Origin: Carideicomes alvinocaridis | Lineage (GTDB): Bacteria; Pseudomonadota; Alphaproteobacteria; Rhodobacterales; Rhodobacteraceae | Length of the DNA: 64,000 nt | Reading direction: 5' to 3' | Assembly (NCBI GenBank): GCA_005473895.2 | Contig: SRJI02000020.1 | Span: 1 to 64,000, forward strand | Part shown: one piece after another, positions 40,992 through 51,593 of the stretch | Numbering within the stretch: position 1 is the stretch's first letter | How the letters are laid out: each line of letters begins with the position of its first letter | Made by a program: the position numbers and the translations under genes | The notes under the pieces: generated by a model | Seen by the model: the letters and a program-made list of their open reading frames with translations, nothing else | Databases searched by the model: none | Told to the model about the DNA's origin: nothing

Positions 40992-42331
40992 GATGCGCGG
41001 TGATCACCCCGGTCGGGCCCGGCCACGACCACCTGCTGCTGCGGTCGAGCGCGCCCTCGCTGGCGCAGGCCCGGGCCTATCACATGGGGCCGTTCACCGA
41101 GATCGAGCATTACGTGATGGATGACCGCGAGGGGCGGCACGGCCGCTCCAACCGGCGCAACGACGCGCTGCGCCAGGCGCGGGCGGCGGGGATCGACTGG
41201 GTCTATTTCCTGGATGCCGACGACCGGATCACGCCCAACGCCTTCGAGGCCTTCGGGCGGGTGATCGCGGCGGAGCCGGATCTCGACGCGGTCTGGGGCA
41301 TGACCTGCACCTTCTTCGACGGCGAGGAGCCGGAGCTGCGCGACGGCCAGCCCGTGGCGCTGGACACCCGGGCCGAGCTGCTGCGCCACCCGCCGCTGAT
41401 GTCGCTCAATATCGGGCATTTCGTGCGTACCGAATGCGCCGCCCGCTTCGGCTTTGACCCCCATATGGATGCGGGGGAGGATTTCCGCTTCTACTTCCAG
41501 CTGTGGGAGCATTGCCGCTGTGCCAAGCGGCCGGAGATCTTCTTTCTTCACCGCCGGGGGGAGCACAGCCAGGGCCCGCGCAGCGCCACCGGCGAGGACT
41601 GGACCCGCAGCGTCACCCGGCAATGGCAGCAACAGCTTGCGGAGGTGGAGGTCTTCACCGAGATCGAGGACGGGATCGAGCCGCCGGCGCAGATGCGGCT
41701 GACCAACCCCGCCGACCTGATCCAGAACGCCCATGTCCACGGCCGGTATTTCGAGGCGTCCTCGCTGGACAAGCTGCGCCGCCTGCTGGACCGGCCCGCG
41801 CCGTCAATCCTCGAGGTCGGGGCGAATATCGGCAACCACGTCGTCTGGTATGCCCGTCACCTGAACCCGTCGCGCATCTACCCGGTGGAGCCCGCCGCGC
41901 AGGCGCTGGACCTGCTGGAGCAGAACATCGCGGCCAACGGGATCGGTCACCTGATCGACCGGCGGGGCCTCGGGCTCGGGGCCGGGCGGGGGGAGGGGAC
42001 CTTTCGCACCGAGGCGGTGGAGGCCGACAACCTCGGCGCGACGCGGCTGGTGCCGGATGCGGCCGGCGGGATCGCGACGCGCAGCCTCGACGCGCTGATG
42101 GGCGAGGACCGGGTCGATTTCATCAAGATCGACGCCGAGGGGATGGAACTGGACGTGCTGGCCGGGGCGGAGGCGCTGATCGCCCGCGACCGGCCGCTGA
42201 TCTGGGTCGAGGTGCGGCGGGGCCACATGATGGACTTTGCCCAGGCCTGGTGCCGCAGGGCGGGCTACCGGCTGGTCGACAGCCAGTCCTACCTCAACAC
42301 GATCGATTATTTCGCCATGCCGAAGGACTGA
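40988..42331 (+). CDS. Glycosyltransferase-FkbM methyltransferase fusion
   Basis: A 447-residue two-domain protein. Residues about 1-215 form a GT-A (family 2-like) glycosyltransferase: VITPVGPGHDHL, the metal-binding DADD in VYFLDADDRITPNAFEAF, and AGEDFRFYFQLW as a probable catalytic-base region. Residues about 265-440 form an FkbM-type SAM methyltransferase: motif I SILEVGANIGNHVVWYAR, then IYPVEPAAQALDLLEQNIAANG and the FkbM signature VDFIKIDAEGMELDVLAGAE. It could add a sugar and O-methylate it. It is coupled upstream to the unknown membrane protein, with the TPR-glycosyltransferase one base downstream. Confidence 0.85.
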   Translation: MRCAVITPVGPGHDHLLLRSSAPSLAQARAYHMGPFTEIEHYVMDDREGRHGRSNRRNDALRQARAAGIDWVYFLDADDRITPNAFEAFGRVIAAEPDLDAVWGMTCTFFDGEEPELRDGQPVALDTRAELLRHPPLMSLNIGHFVRTECAARFGFDPHMDAGEDFRFYFQLWEHCRCAKRPEIFFLHRRGEHSQGPRSATGEDWTRSVTRQWQQQLAEVEVFTEIEDGIEPPAQMRLTNPADLIQNAHVHGRYFEASSLDKLRRLLDRPAPSILEVGANIGNHVVWYARHLNPSRIYPVEPAAQALDLLEQNIAANGIGHLIDRRGLGLGAGRGEGTFRTEAVEADNLGATRLVPDAAGGIATRSLDALMGEDRVDFIKIDAEGMELDVLAGAEALIARDRPLIWVEVRRGHMMDFAQAWCRRAGYRLVDSQSYLNTIDYFAMPKD

Positions 42332-42332
42332 C

Positions 42333-44207
42333 ATGACCACGCAGAGTCTCAACCGCAGGGACCGCCGCGCGAAAGAGGCCAAGGCGGGCCGGATCTACGG
42401 GCTCCGGGGGCCGCAGGCGCTCGACCTGCACGAGGCCTATAACGCGCTGGCCCGGGGCGAGGTCGCGCAGGCCGTGTCGCTGGCGCACCCGGTGACGCAG
42501 AGCCATCCGCGCAACCCGCATGGCTGGGTAGTGATGGGCGGCGCGGCGCTGGCGCAGCGCGAGGGGGCGACTGCCATGGCCTTCTTCGACCAGGCGGCGG
42601 CGGCCCGGCCCGGCGATCCGCTGGTGCTGGCGGGCCAGGCCAAGGCGCATCTGCTGCAGGCCGAGGTGGAACAGTCGGTCGCCCGCGCGGCCGAGGCCTT
42701 TGCCGCCGGCAGCCGGGATGCGGGGCTGGTCGGGCTTTACATGGATCTCATGGGGCGGTTGGGCCGGCGGCTGGTGGCGGCCGACCTGCTGGGCCCCGTC
42801 GTGGCGGCGATGAAGGATGCTGCCCTGTGTCATCGCCTGGCCGAGATGCTGATGGACGCGGACGAGCCGGGCGCGGCGGCCTTCTGGTACGATTGCGCCT
42901 GGGACCTCGACCCGGCGCCCGAACCGCATCGCCTGGGCCGGCTGCGGGCGCTGGTGCAGCGCTGCCGGTTCGACGAGGCGGAGGCGCTGGCCGACCAGCT
43001 GATGGGCGAGGTGGCGGATCGCGATTCGGTCGTGTCGCTCCGGCTGCTGATGCTGCGAGCGCAGCGGCGTCATGACGAGGCGGAGGCGCTGGCCGAGGCG
43101 CATGATTTCGCCAGCCCCGGCGCCTATGCCCATTCGCGCGGCGTGATGGCGAACATCCACCAGGACCGGGGCGATTACGCCGCCGCCGATGCGGCCTACC
43201 TGGAGGCGATCCACGTCACCGGCGATGCCGGGCGGATCGCCAAGGCCTACGGCGCCTTCCGCTTCCGCGACGGGGATTACGCGGGCGGGCGCGACTGGTT
43301 CGCCCGGCGCTTTCCAGAGTCGCAGCGCGCCCGCATCCCCGTCGAAAATGCCGCGCCCGAGGCGCTTGCCGCGCTCGACCGGGTGGTGCTGATGGGCGAA
43401 CAGGGGATCGGCGATCAGCTTGCCCTGCTGCCGCTGCTGCGCCTCGCGCCGCTCAGGCCCGGCGCGCGGGTCGAGCTGGTCTCTGACAGGCGGATGGGGC
43501 CGCTTCTGGCCGGGAACGGGCTGGGCGTGGCGCATCGTGACCAGAAGAGCTTTCTGTCAGAGCCGCAGCGCATGTCGCCGCAGGAGCTGGTCTATCTCGG
43601 CGATCTGACACGCTACCTCGAGCAGGGGGATCCGGCCCAACGGCAGGGCGCCTACCTGGTGCCCGACACGGATTGCGTTGCCGCCCTGCGCGCGGCCTAC
43701 GCGGCGCAGGGCGGCGGCGTGCCCATCATCGGCGTGGCGTGGCGTAGCCTGGGGCTGAGCGGCTACCTGCGGTCGATCCCGCTGGCGGAGCTGCTGCCTG
43801 CCCTCCCCGAGGGGGCGCTGGTGGTCAGCCTGCAATACGGCGACATGGCGGAAGAGATCGCGGCGGCGCAGGCCCTGCGGCCCGACCTCGCCTTCGTGAC
43901 CGACCCCAGCGTGGACCAGATGGCCGACCTGGCGGGTTTCGCGGCGCAGGTCGCGGCGATGGATGCGGTCGCGACCATCGACAACACGACGGCGCACATG
44001 GCGGGCGCCCTGGGCCATCCGGCGGCGCATCTGCTGGTGCCCGCGGGGTCGGAATGCATGTGGTACTGGGGACGCGAAGGGGCAGGGGATCCGTGGTACG
44101 GCGTGCTGCAGCTGCATCGCCAGCCCGCGCCGGGCGAATGGGGCGCGCCGCTGGCCTCCCTGCGCGCGGCTCTGGCCGGTCAATCCGCCTCGCGCGCCAG
44201 CATGTAG
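42333..44207 (+). CDS. TPR protein with C-terminal glycosyltransferase domain (FlmG-like layout)
   Basis: A 624-residue cytoplasmic protein from ATG 42333. Residues about 25-310 are helical TPR-like repeats (NPHGWVVMGGAALAQREGAT, YAHSRGVMANIHQDRGDYAA). Residues about 340-600 resemble GT-B transferases of the GT9/GT41 type: VVLMGEQGIGDQLALLPLLR, VPIIGVAWRSLG, AMDAVATIDNTTAHMAGALG. The layout matches FlmG of Caulobacter, which binds flagellins through its TPR and glycosylates them. Placement between motA and motB makes flagellin glycosylation a good guess. Its last 28 bp overlap the convergent OmpR-like gene. Confidence 0.78.
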   Translation: MTTQSLNRRDRRAKEAKAGRIYGLRGPQALDLHEAYNALARGEVAQAVSLAHPVTQSHPRNPHGWVVMGGAALAQREGATAMAFFDQAAAARPGDPLVLAGQAKAHLLQAEVEQSVARAAEAFAAGSRDAGLVGLYMDLMGRLGRRLVAADLLGPVVAAMKDAALCHRLAEMLMDADEPGAAAFWYDCAWDLDPAPEPHRLGRLRALVQRCRFDEAEALADQLMGEVADRDSVVSLRLLMLRAQRRHDEAEALAEAHDFASPGAYAHSRGVMANIHQDRGDYAAADAAYLEAIHVTGDAGRIAKAYGAFRFRDGDYAGGRDWFARRFPESQRARIPVENAAPEALAALDRVVLMGEQGIGDQLALLPLLRLAPLRPGARVELVSDRRMGPLLAGNGLGVAHRDQKSFLSEPQRMSPQELVYLGDLTRYLEQGDPAQRQGAYLVPDTDCVAALRAAYAAQGGGVPIIGVAWRSLGLSGYLRSIPLAELLPALPEGALVVSLQYGDMAEEIAAAQALRPDLAFVTDPSVDQMADLAGFAAQVAAMDAVATIDNTTAHMAGALGHPAAHLLVPAGSECMWYWGREGAGDPWYGVLQLHRQPAPGEWGAPLASLRAALAGQSASRASM

Positions 44208-44833
44208 CCCACCGACCGGATGGTCTGCACCGCGTAGCCCGTATCCCCCACCTGCCGCAGCTTGCGGCGGATCCGCGTCACGTGCACGTCGAAGCGCCGG
44301 TCGCCATAGGCCCAGTCGGTGCCGTGCAGGGCCTGGGAAAGCTCGTTGCGGGTCACGATCTGGCCCACCCGGTCGAGCAGCACTTCGAGGATGCGCCCCT
44401 CCACCGGGGTCAGGTCGAGCCGGGCGGTCAGCTCTTCCAGCTCGGTCGGGGGCGGGGCCGTGTCGGCGGGGGGACCCGGGCGCAACACGCGCTGCAGCCG
44501 GGCCTCGAACTCGGCCGCGCGGAAGGGCATCCGCAGCACGTCGTCGGCGCCGGCGGCAAAGGCATGGGCGGCGCTGCGGTCGGTATCGGCGCGGTCCAGC
44601 GCGAAGATCACGCAATCGGGCTGCCCGTCGCGCAGGCGGCTGACAAGCTGCAGCGTCCGCGACTGGCCATCGGCCAGCTCGATCACCGCGACCCGCAGCG
44701 GCGCTTCGGGCGCCAGTTCCGAGTCAAGCTCCCCCGAGGCGGCATCGGCGATCACGCCCTGAAGCCCGGCAGCATTCAGGACACGGACCACCTCGGCCCG
44801 AATCGTCTCTTCCGGAACGACAATCGCACACAT
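44180..44833 (-). CDS. OmpR-family regulator with non-phosphorylatable receiver
   Basis: 217 residues from ATG 44833; 44851 or GTG 44887 would add up to 18. The N-terminal half has receiver-like length and spacing but lacks the phosphorylation residues: the acidic pair is replaced (IVVPEE), the acceptor Asp position reads VIELADG, and the conserved Lys is Met (LRMPFRAAEF). The C-terminal winged helix is intact (LTPVEGRILEVLLDRVGQIV, YGDRRFDVHVTRIRRKL, VQTIRSVGYML). Such regulators act independently of phosphorylation, as FtcR or HP1043 do. Its place among motility genes suggests control of flagella. Confidence 0.85.
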   Translation of the reverse strand: MCAIVVPEETIRAEVVRVLNAAGLQGVIADAASGELDSELAPEAPLRVAVIELADGQSRTLQLVSRLRDGQPDCVIFALDRADTDRSAAHAFAAGADDVLRMPFRAAEFEARLQRVLRPGPPADTAPPPTELEELTARLDLTPVEGRILEVLLDRVGQIVTRNELSQALHGTDWAYGDRRFDVHVTRIRRKLRQVGDTGYAVQTIRSVGYMLAREAD

Positions 44834-45001
44834 ACGGGCTATGTCCCGCATGGACAGCTCACTCGCATCTTCATTTCCCAACCACACCCGAAACCGGGCG
44901 TCCTCATTAAAGAAACAATTCGTGATCCATTTTCAACTCGTTTTAACCGCAACGGCCTATGTCTTTTCCAGAATGACATCGGGATCGACGGAGGGATGGG
45001 G

Positions 45002-45295
45002 ATGGTCGTCATGGAGGCTCTGATTCGCCTCAAGCGGATGCTGACGCGTCCTCCCGTCGGGGCGGCGCCGGTCCCCGCCCTGCCGGTCGAGCAGAGCGTG
45101 ACCGAGAATTTCCTCGTCTGCCTCGAAACCGGCACGCGCCACGTGGTTCTGCGCCGCCACCTGGCCGAGACGCTGGGGATGAGCCCGGCGGAATACCGGG
45201 CCCGCTGGAACCTGCCGGACAGCTACCCGATGACCGCCGCGATCTACGAGAAACGCCGCCACGCCGCCCGGCATGCCACGGGGGCCGGCCGGTAG
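45002..45295 (+). CDS. MucR/Ros-family regulator with degenerate zinc finger
   Basis: A 97-residue protein with the MucR C-terminal block (LRRHLAETLGMSPAEYRARW, NLPDSYPMTAAIYEKRR). Of the usual Cys/Cys/His/His ligands only the first Cys (VCLETG) and first His remain; the second Cys is Thr and the last His is Leu, so zinc binding is doubtful. ATG 45002 is chosen because GGAGGG at 44990-44995 is correctly spaced for it but abuts ATG 44996. MucR proteins repress or activate exopolysaccharide and motility genes in alphaproteobacteria. A second MucR with a complete finger follows. Confidence 0.8.
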   Translation: MVVMEALIRLKRMLTRPPVGAAPVPALPVEQSVTENFLVCLETGTRHVVLRRHLAETLGMSPAEYRARWNLPDSYPMTAAIYEKRRHAARHATGAGR

Positions 45296-45365
45296 AGCGC
45301 GCCGCGGATCGTGATCTGACAAGGATAAAACCTTCTGGACACATAGATAGGCACAGCTATGTTGG

Positions 45366-45377
45366 ACCCAAGTGGGT
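45366..45377. promoter_or_regulatory. Short palindrome upstream of the second mucR
   Basis: ACCCA-AG-TGGGT lies 82 bp before the start codon. CATAG...CTATG (about 45345-45364) is a further inverted repeat beside it. MucR proteins commonly repress themselves, so one may be an autoregulatory site. Confidence 0.3.
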
Positions 45378-45447
45378 AAAGGTTCATGTTCTGGTCCGGA
45401 TTGACGGGTGTTGGGGGCACCCCAGAGAAGAATAGATCGAGGAAAGA

Positions 45448-45900
45448 ATGACCGAGAGCGAATCCCGGGACGAAATGATCGCACGTATCGCATCGGCCTA
45501 TGCCGGCCGCGCGGACGTGACGGCGGACGACATCGTGGCGCTGGTCTCGCGCCTGACACGGGAACTGGGCGGCGAGGCGGCGGCGGTAGCCCCCGCTCCG
45601 GCGGCGGGCCGGGTCGAACCGGCGCTGCCGGTGGACGAGGCGATCACGCGCGACAAGGTCTTCTGCCTGTGCTGCGGCAAGGGGTTCAAGATGCTCAAGC
45701 GGCACCTCGGCGCGGAACACGGCCTGACGGAGGCGGAGTATCGCACCATGTTCGGCCTGCCCGAGGACATGCCGCTGGTGGCACCCAGCTATTCCAGGAA
45801 GAAGGCCGCCTATGCCAAGGAGGCGGGCTTTGGCAAATACAGCCGGTCGGGTCGCAGCGGCGGGACAAGCCGCGCGGACAACGACGCCGGGGTCTCCTGA
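45448..45900 (+). CDS. MucR/Ros-family zinc-finger regulator
   Basis: A 150-residue regulator. The N-terminal helical oligomerisation region (about 1-50) leads into a complete zinc finger: VFCLCCGKGFKMLKRHLGAE continuing HGL, with CxxC and two His. The conserved YRTMFGLPEDMPLVAPSYS follows. A GAGGAAAG ribosome-binding site is present. MucR proteins bind AT-rich DNA and coordinate surface polysaccharide with motility, which are the two main functions encoded in the window. It precedes motB by 74 bp on the same strand. Confidence 0.92.
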   Translation: MTESESRDEMIARIASAYAGRADVTADDIVALVSRLTRELGGEAAAVAPAPAAGRVEPALPVDEAITRDKVFCLCCGKGFKMLKRHLGAEHGLTEAEYRTMFGLPEDMPLVAPSYSRKKAAYAKEAGFGKYSRSGRSGGTSRADNDAGVS

Positions 45901-45974
45901 CGGGCTGAACGAGGCACCCGCCCCGGCCGGCATCGCCGTGGCGGGGCGGCACAGGCAGGGCGACGGGGCAGGGC

Positions 45975-46952
45975 ATGGCCGCACGGAACGAGCCGATCAT
46001 CATCAAGCGCGTCGAAGAGGATGGCGGCGGCGACCATCACGGCGGCGGCTGGAAGGTGGCCTATGCCGACTTCATGACGGCGATGATGGCGTTCTTCCTG
46101 CTGCTGTGGATCCTCGCCGCCTCCGACGAGGAAAAGCTGCGCGGCCTCGCCGATTACTTCACCCCCTCCCTCTCGGAGGCCGGGGGCCGGGGCGACGGCA
46201 TGCTCGACGGCGAGGTCCTGGGCCCCGAGGGCGTGATGAGCGGCACCGACGGCCCGCAAAGCGAGGTGCAGCTGCCGAGCTTCGGGCAGGAGAACCCGCT
46301 TTCCGTCTTCGACAGCCGCCTGCGCGAGGACAGCCCGCCCGCGGTGGTGGAATACGAACCGGCAATGGAGGCCGCCCCGGGAGAGACCCCGGCCAATGAC
46401 GCCCGCGCTCCGGCGAAGAATGCCGCGATGGCCGCCGCGCAGGAGGCGCGCGAGGCGGAGTTGGACGCGGTGGAACACCAGATCGCCGAGGCGGTGGCGG
46501 GCCGGCCGGAGCTGTCCGACCTGCTCGGGCACCTGCGCTTCGACCGGACGGCGGAGGGCCTCAAGGTGCAGATCCTCGACCATGACGGCCGCTCCATGTT
46601 CGAGCTGGGCTCGGCGCAGATCGGCGACTCCACGCGGGACGTGCTCCGGATCGTGGGCACGGCCATCGCCGATCTGCCCTACCCGGTGGAGATCACGGGC
46701 CACACCGATTCCCTGCCCTTCACCCGGCGCGCCGGCTATTCCAACTGGGAGCTGTCGGCGGACCGCGCCAACGCCACCCGGCGGGTGCTGGTCGATACCG
46801 GCGTCAGCCCGGCGCGCATCGCGCGGATTTCCGGCCTGGCGGATACCGCGCCGCTGCTGCCGGACCAGCCCGAGGCGGCGGAGAATCGCCGCATCGGCAT
46901 CCTCGTCCACTATCCCGATCCGGCGCTGATCGAGAACGAGGGCGCGCGCTGA
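45975..46952 (+). CDS. motB: MotB, flagellar motor stator protein
   Basis: A 325-residue protein with one membrane helix carrying the proton-binding Asp32 (WKVAYADFMTAMMAFFLLLW), a long acidic Ala/Pro-rich linker (about 70-170), and a C-terminal OmpA-like peptidoglycan-binding domain (about 200-315; EITGHTDSLPF, NWELSADRANATRRVLVDTG, NRRIGILV). It pairs with MotA, encoded 6 kb upstream on the other strand. Confidence 0.96.
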   Translation: MAARNEPIIIKRVEEDGGGDHHGGGWKVAYADFMTAMMAFFLLLWILAASDEEKLRGLADYFTPSLSEAGGRGDGMLDGEVLGPEGVMSGTDGPQSEVQLPSFGQENPLSVFDSRLREDSPPAVVEYEPAMEAAPGETPANDARAPAKNAAMAAAQEAREAELDAVEHQIAEAVAGRPELSDLLGHLRFDRTAEGLKVQILDHDGRSMFELGSAQIGDSTRDVLRIVGTAIADLPYPVEITGHTDSLPFTRRAGYSNWELSADRANATRRVLVDTGVSPARIARISGLADTAPLLPDQPEAAENRRIGILVHYPDPALIENEGAR

Positions 46953-47279
46953 GGGCGCCCTCGATCTTATCCACAGGAAAATCCGGTCAAGAGGGCGAAT
47001 TGTAAAAACGCCCGGATCGCGCGATGAGGGGCCCCGGGCCGGGGGCGGTTGCAGCCCAGACCGGCGCACCGCCGGCCCGGCGCGCGAAAAACCCCAGATA
47101 TCACAATATGGTATTATGTCGGGATCCCGCTGCTTTCCTCTGCGTAACGGTACTACATCTAGCGGGCGGTATCCCCGACCCTTAAACATGTAGCGGTTGT
47201 CTTAACACTTCCCCGCTGGCCCGCCGGTCGCCCCGCCGCGTAATCTCGGTTTCGTGAAGGGTAACGCTTGGGGGGCGGG
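46953..47279. other. Intergenic region after motB
   Basis: No gene is supported here. GAGGGCGCCCTC (46951-46962) is a perfect 12-bp palindrome at the motB stop and may act in termination, although no T-run follows. An AT-rich patch near 47098-47118 and a TTAA pair at about 47182-47205 could be promoter elements for the next gene. GGGGGGCGGG before 47280 is its ribosome-binding site. Confidence 0.4.
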
Positions 47280-48035
47280 ATGTTTCGGTCGGGGATGTTG
47301 GAACTGGTATGGGAAGGCGCGGTGCAGCCCGCCGAGGGACGGGGCGCCGCGCGCCTGCGGCGATTGCTGAAGGCGATGCTGCCGGTGCGGATCGTCTGCC
47401 TGTCCGCCGCCACGGGGATCGACCGGGTCACCGTTCTGCCCGACGAGCTGGAGGTCATGCCGGCCCTGCCGCTCGGCGACGTGATCGCCGAGGAGCTGCC
47501 GGTGGAGGTGCCCTACGGCTCGCTCCTGCTGATCTGCGACGCCGACGTGTTCCAGCCGGAACCCACCGATGCGGAACTGTCCTACGACCTGGGGATCGCG
47601 GTGGGCCAGACGCTGCTGACGGTGCTTCGCCGCGGCATCTTCCCGCTGGAGCGCGAGAACGAGGCGCTCTACGTCATGGCCTGCGCCTTCGACCGCATGG
47701 CGCAGGGCACCGCGCTGCAGCATCTCGGCATGGTGTCGGGGGAATTCTCCAAGGGGCTCGCCGGGGTGCTGGCCGGCTACTGGTCCGGCTCGCGGCTTGG
47801 CGGGACGGAGCGGGGCGGGCTCTTCCTGCGGCCCGGCTGCCTGGGCAGCCCGGAATTGCGCAGCTACCTGCGGACGCTCGATCCGACCTTCGCGGCGCCC
47901 GCCCACGGCCGGGTCCCCGCGGGCCTGCTGGCTTTCCCCGGAGGCACCCGCTCGTTCCAGGACTGGCTGGAGCGGGTGCGCGTCACGGTCACCGGCACGT
48001 TCAGCGCCAGCCGCCGCCGGCTTATCGACGGCTGA
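47280..48035 (+). CDS. Unknown 251-residue cytoplasmic protein
   Basis: A 251-residue protein starting at ATG 47280 behind a G-rich ribosome-binding site. No signal peptide or membrane segment is visible. It alternates hydrophobic strands and helices (PVRIVCLSAATGIDRVTVLP, GSLLLICDADVFQPEP, LGIAVGQTLLTVLRR) and has a Gly/Arg-rich middle. I do not recognise a family. It lies between motB and a toxin-antitoxin pair on the same strand, with only 36 bp before the antitoxin gene. Codon use matches its neighbours, so it appears to be a real gene. Confidence 0.65.
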   Translation: MFRSGMLELVWEGAVQPAEGRGAARLRRLLKAMLPVRIVCLSAATGIDRVTVLPDELEVMPALPLGDVIAEELPVEVPYGSLLLICDADVFQPEPTDAELSYDLGIAVGQTLLTVLRRGIFPLERENEALYVMACAFDRMAQGTALQHLGMVSGEFSKGLAGVLAGYWSGSRLGGTERGGLFLRPGCLGSPELRSYLRTLDPTFAAPAHGRVPAGLLAFPGGTRSFQDWLERVRVTVTGTFSASRRRLIDG

Positions 48036-48071
48036 CCTTGAGTCCACGCCATTTGACGCTATATTGCGTCC

Positions 48072-48440
48072 ATGAACGTGGAGAATGCCATGAGCCTCAC
48101 CGATTTCGCCGACAAGGGACTGTTCCAGCCCGCGAAGATCGCGGCGCTGCTTCAGACCACCAGCCAGGACGTGGCCCGCTCCGTCGGGCTGGGGCGGGAT
48201 GCGGTGCAGCGCCGTGACCGGCTGCGCTCGGCCCGGACCCAGACCCGGCTGCGCGAGATGGCCGAGATCCTCAATCGCACCGCGCCGCGCTTCGGCTCGG
48301 CGCTGATGGCCTATGCCTGGTACCGGTCGGAGCCGCTGCCGGGTTTCTCCGGCCTCACCGCGATGCAGCTGGTGCAGGCGGGGCGCGCCGGCGAGGTGCT
48401 GGAATATCTCGACGCCGTGGATGCCGGCGTCTTCGCCTGA
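48072..48440 (+). CDS. Xre/MbcA/ParS-type antitoxin
   Basis: A 122-residue protein with the layout of antitoxins paired with RES toxins: an N-terminal helix-turn-helix region (FQPAKIAALLQTTSQDVARS, VGLGRDAVQRRDRLRS) and a C-terminal DUF2384-like domain (RLREMAEILNRTAPRF, PGFSGLTAMQLVQAGRAGEV). It would neutralise the RES toxin and repress its own promoter. ATG 48090 is an alternative start. The stop is followed two bases later by the toxin start, the usual arrangement. Confidence 0.85.
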   Translation: MNVENAMSLTDFADKGLFQPAKIAALLQTTSQDVARSVGLGRDAVQRRDRLRSARTQTRLREMAEILNRTAPRFGSALMAYAWYRSEPLPGFSGLTAMQLVQAGRAGEVLEYLDAVDAGVFA

Positions 48441-48442
48441 CC

Positions 48443-48952
48443 TTGGACTTTCGCGGCACGATCTACCGGGCGCTGAACCCCTACTGGGCGCGCGAGCCGC
48501 TCTCGGGGGAGGGCGCCGCGCGCCATGGCGGCCGGTTCAACCTGCGCGGCCGCCCCGCGCTCTATACCGCGCTGACCATCCCGGGCGTGCTGCGCGAGGC
48601 GCACCAGGCGGGCCGGTTCCAGCCGCTCACGCTGATCGCGATCGAGGCGCGGGTGGCCCGGGTCTTCGACAGCCGAGATGCGGCCGCCCTGTCCAGCTAC
48701 GGGGCCGATGACGCCACCCTCTCCGATCCCGGCTGGCGCGACGCCATGACCCGCGGCCGCCCCGCCCCGGGCCAGGCCCTGGCCGAGCGGCTGATCGCCG
48801 AGGGGCACCAGGGCATGATCGTACGCAGCTTCGCCCCCGGCGCCACCGCCGCGGATCTCAACCTCGTGCTCTGGAGCTGGGGCGACGCGCCCCCCGCAAG
48901 GCTCCGCGTGGTGGATGACGAGGGCCGCCTGACCCCCCGCCTCGGGGACTGA
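48443..48952 (+). CDS. RES-domain toxin
   Basis: A 169-residue RES protein. RES toxins degrade NAD+ or ADP-ribosylate a metabolic enzyme. The N-terminal block FRGTIYRALNPYWAREPLSG, then AARHGGRFNLRGRPALYTAL with the conserved Arg and Tyr residues, and LREAHQAG with the conserved Glu fit the family. The start is TTG 48443 two bases after the antitoxin stop, so expression probably depends on coupling to the antitoxin. The pair would stabilise this replicon through post-segregational killing. Confidence 0.87.
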   Translation: MDFRGTIYRALNPYWAREPLSGEGAARHGGRFNLRGRPALYTALTIPGVLREAHQAGRFQPLTLIAIEARVARVFDSRDAAALSSYGADDATLSDPGWRDAMTRGRPAPGQALAERLIAEGHQGMIVRSFAPGATAADLNLVLWSWGDAPPARLRVVDDEGRLTPRLGD

Positions 48953-49009
48953 GAACCGCCCCCCGCTTCTTCGGTCCCTAAATATGGTCGGGGGTGAGGC
49001 CGAAGGCCG

Positions 49010-49030
49010 AGGGGGCAGACAGCCCCCTTT
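49010..49030 (+). terminator. Hairpin terminator after the RES gene
   Basis: AGGGGGC and GCCCCCT pair across AGACA and are followed by TT. The stem is strong but the T-run is very short, so this is a likely but not certain terminator between the toxin and icd. Confidence 0.45.
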
Positions 49031-49186
49031 CCCCGGTCTCCGCCCCGAGAACCCGGCTGCCGCTTCCTTTCCCCGCCCCCGATCCGGTCTCTGCCCGCGC
49101 AACCCCCGCACGTGAGCGGTATCACGGTAGATCTTCCCCGCCTGCTCGGCTAAGCCGGGCGCAACCTCAGGAGGGATCAGAAGAAC

Positions 49187-51400
<2,214 letters not shown>

Positions 51401-51423
51401 GGATCCGGCCATAGGATGATGAG

Positions 51424-51457
51424 GGCTCCGCCGGTGATCGACCGGCGGGGCCTTTTT
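51424..51457 (+). terminator. Strong rho-independent terminator after icd
   Basis: A 12-bp stem (GGCTCCGCCGGT with ACCGGCGGGGCC, one G-T pair) with loop GATCG is followed by TTTTT. It separates icd from the sigma factor gene. Confidence 0.9.
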
Positions 51458-51473
51458 CTGTCTAGGCGCAAGA

Positions 51474-51489
51474 TTTAACCGCCCGTAAA
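51474..51489 (+). promoter_or_regulatory. CtrA-like box upstream of the sigma factor
   Basis: TTAA-N7-TAAA (51475-51489) differs by one base from the alphaproteobacterial CtrA consensus TTAA-N7-TTAA. It begins with TTTAACCGC, a 9-mer also found upstream of the first mucR and of flgE. Confidence 0.35.
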
Positions 51490-51593
51490 TCAAACAAAAC
51501 TTTCAGTTATCCTTGGGTTGTGCTTTGATGTTCTTGCATTTGCAGGAATGGTCCGGCGCTCGACCCATGATGTTCATTACCCTCCAGGCAGCG

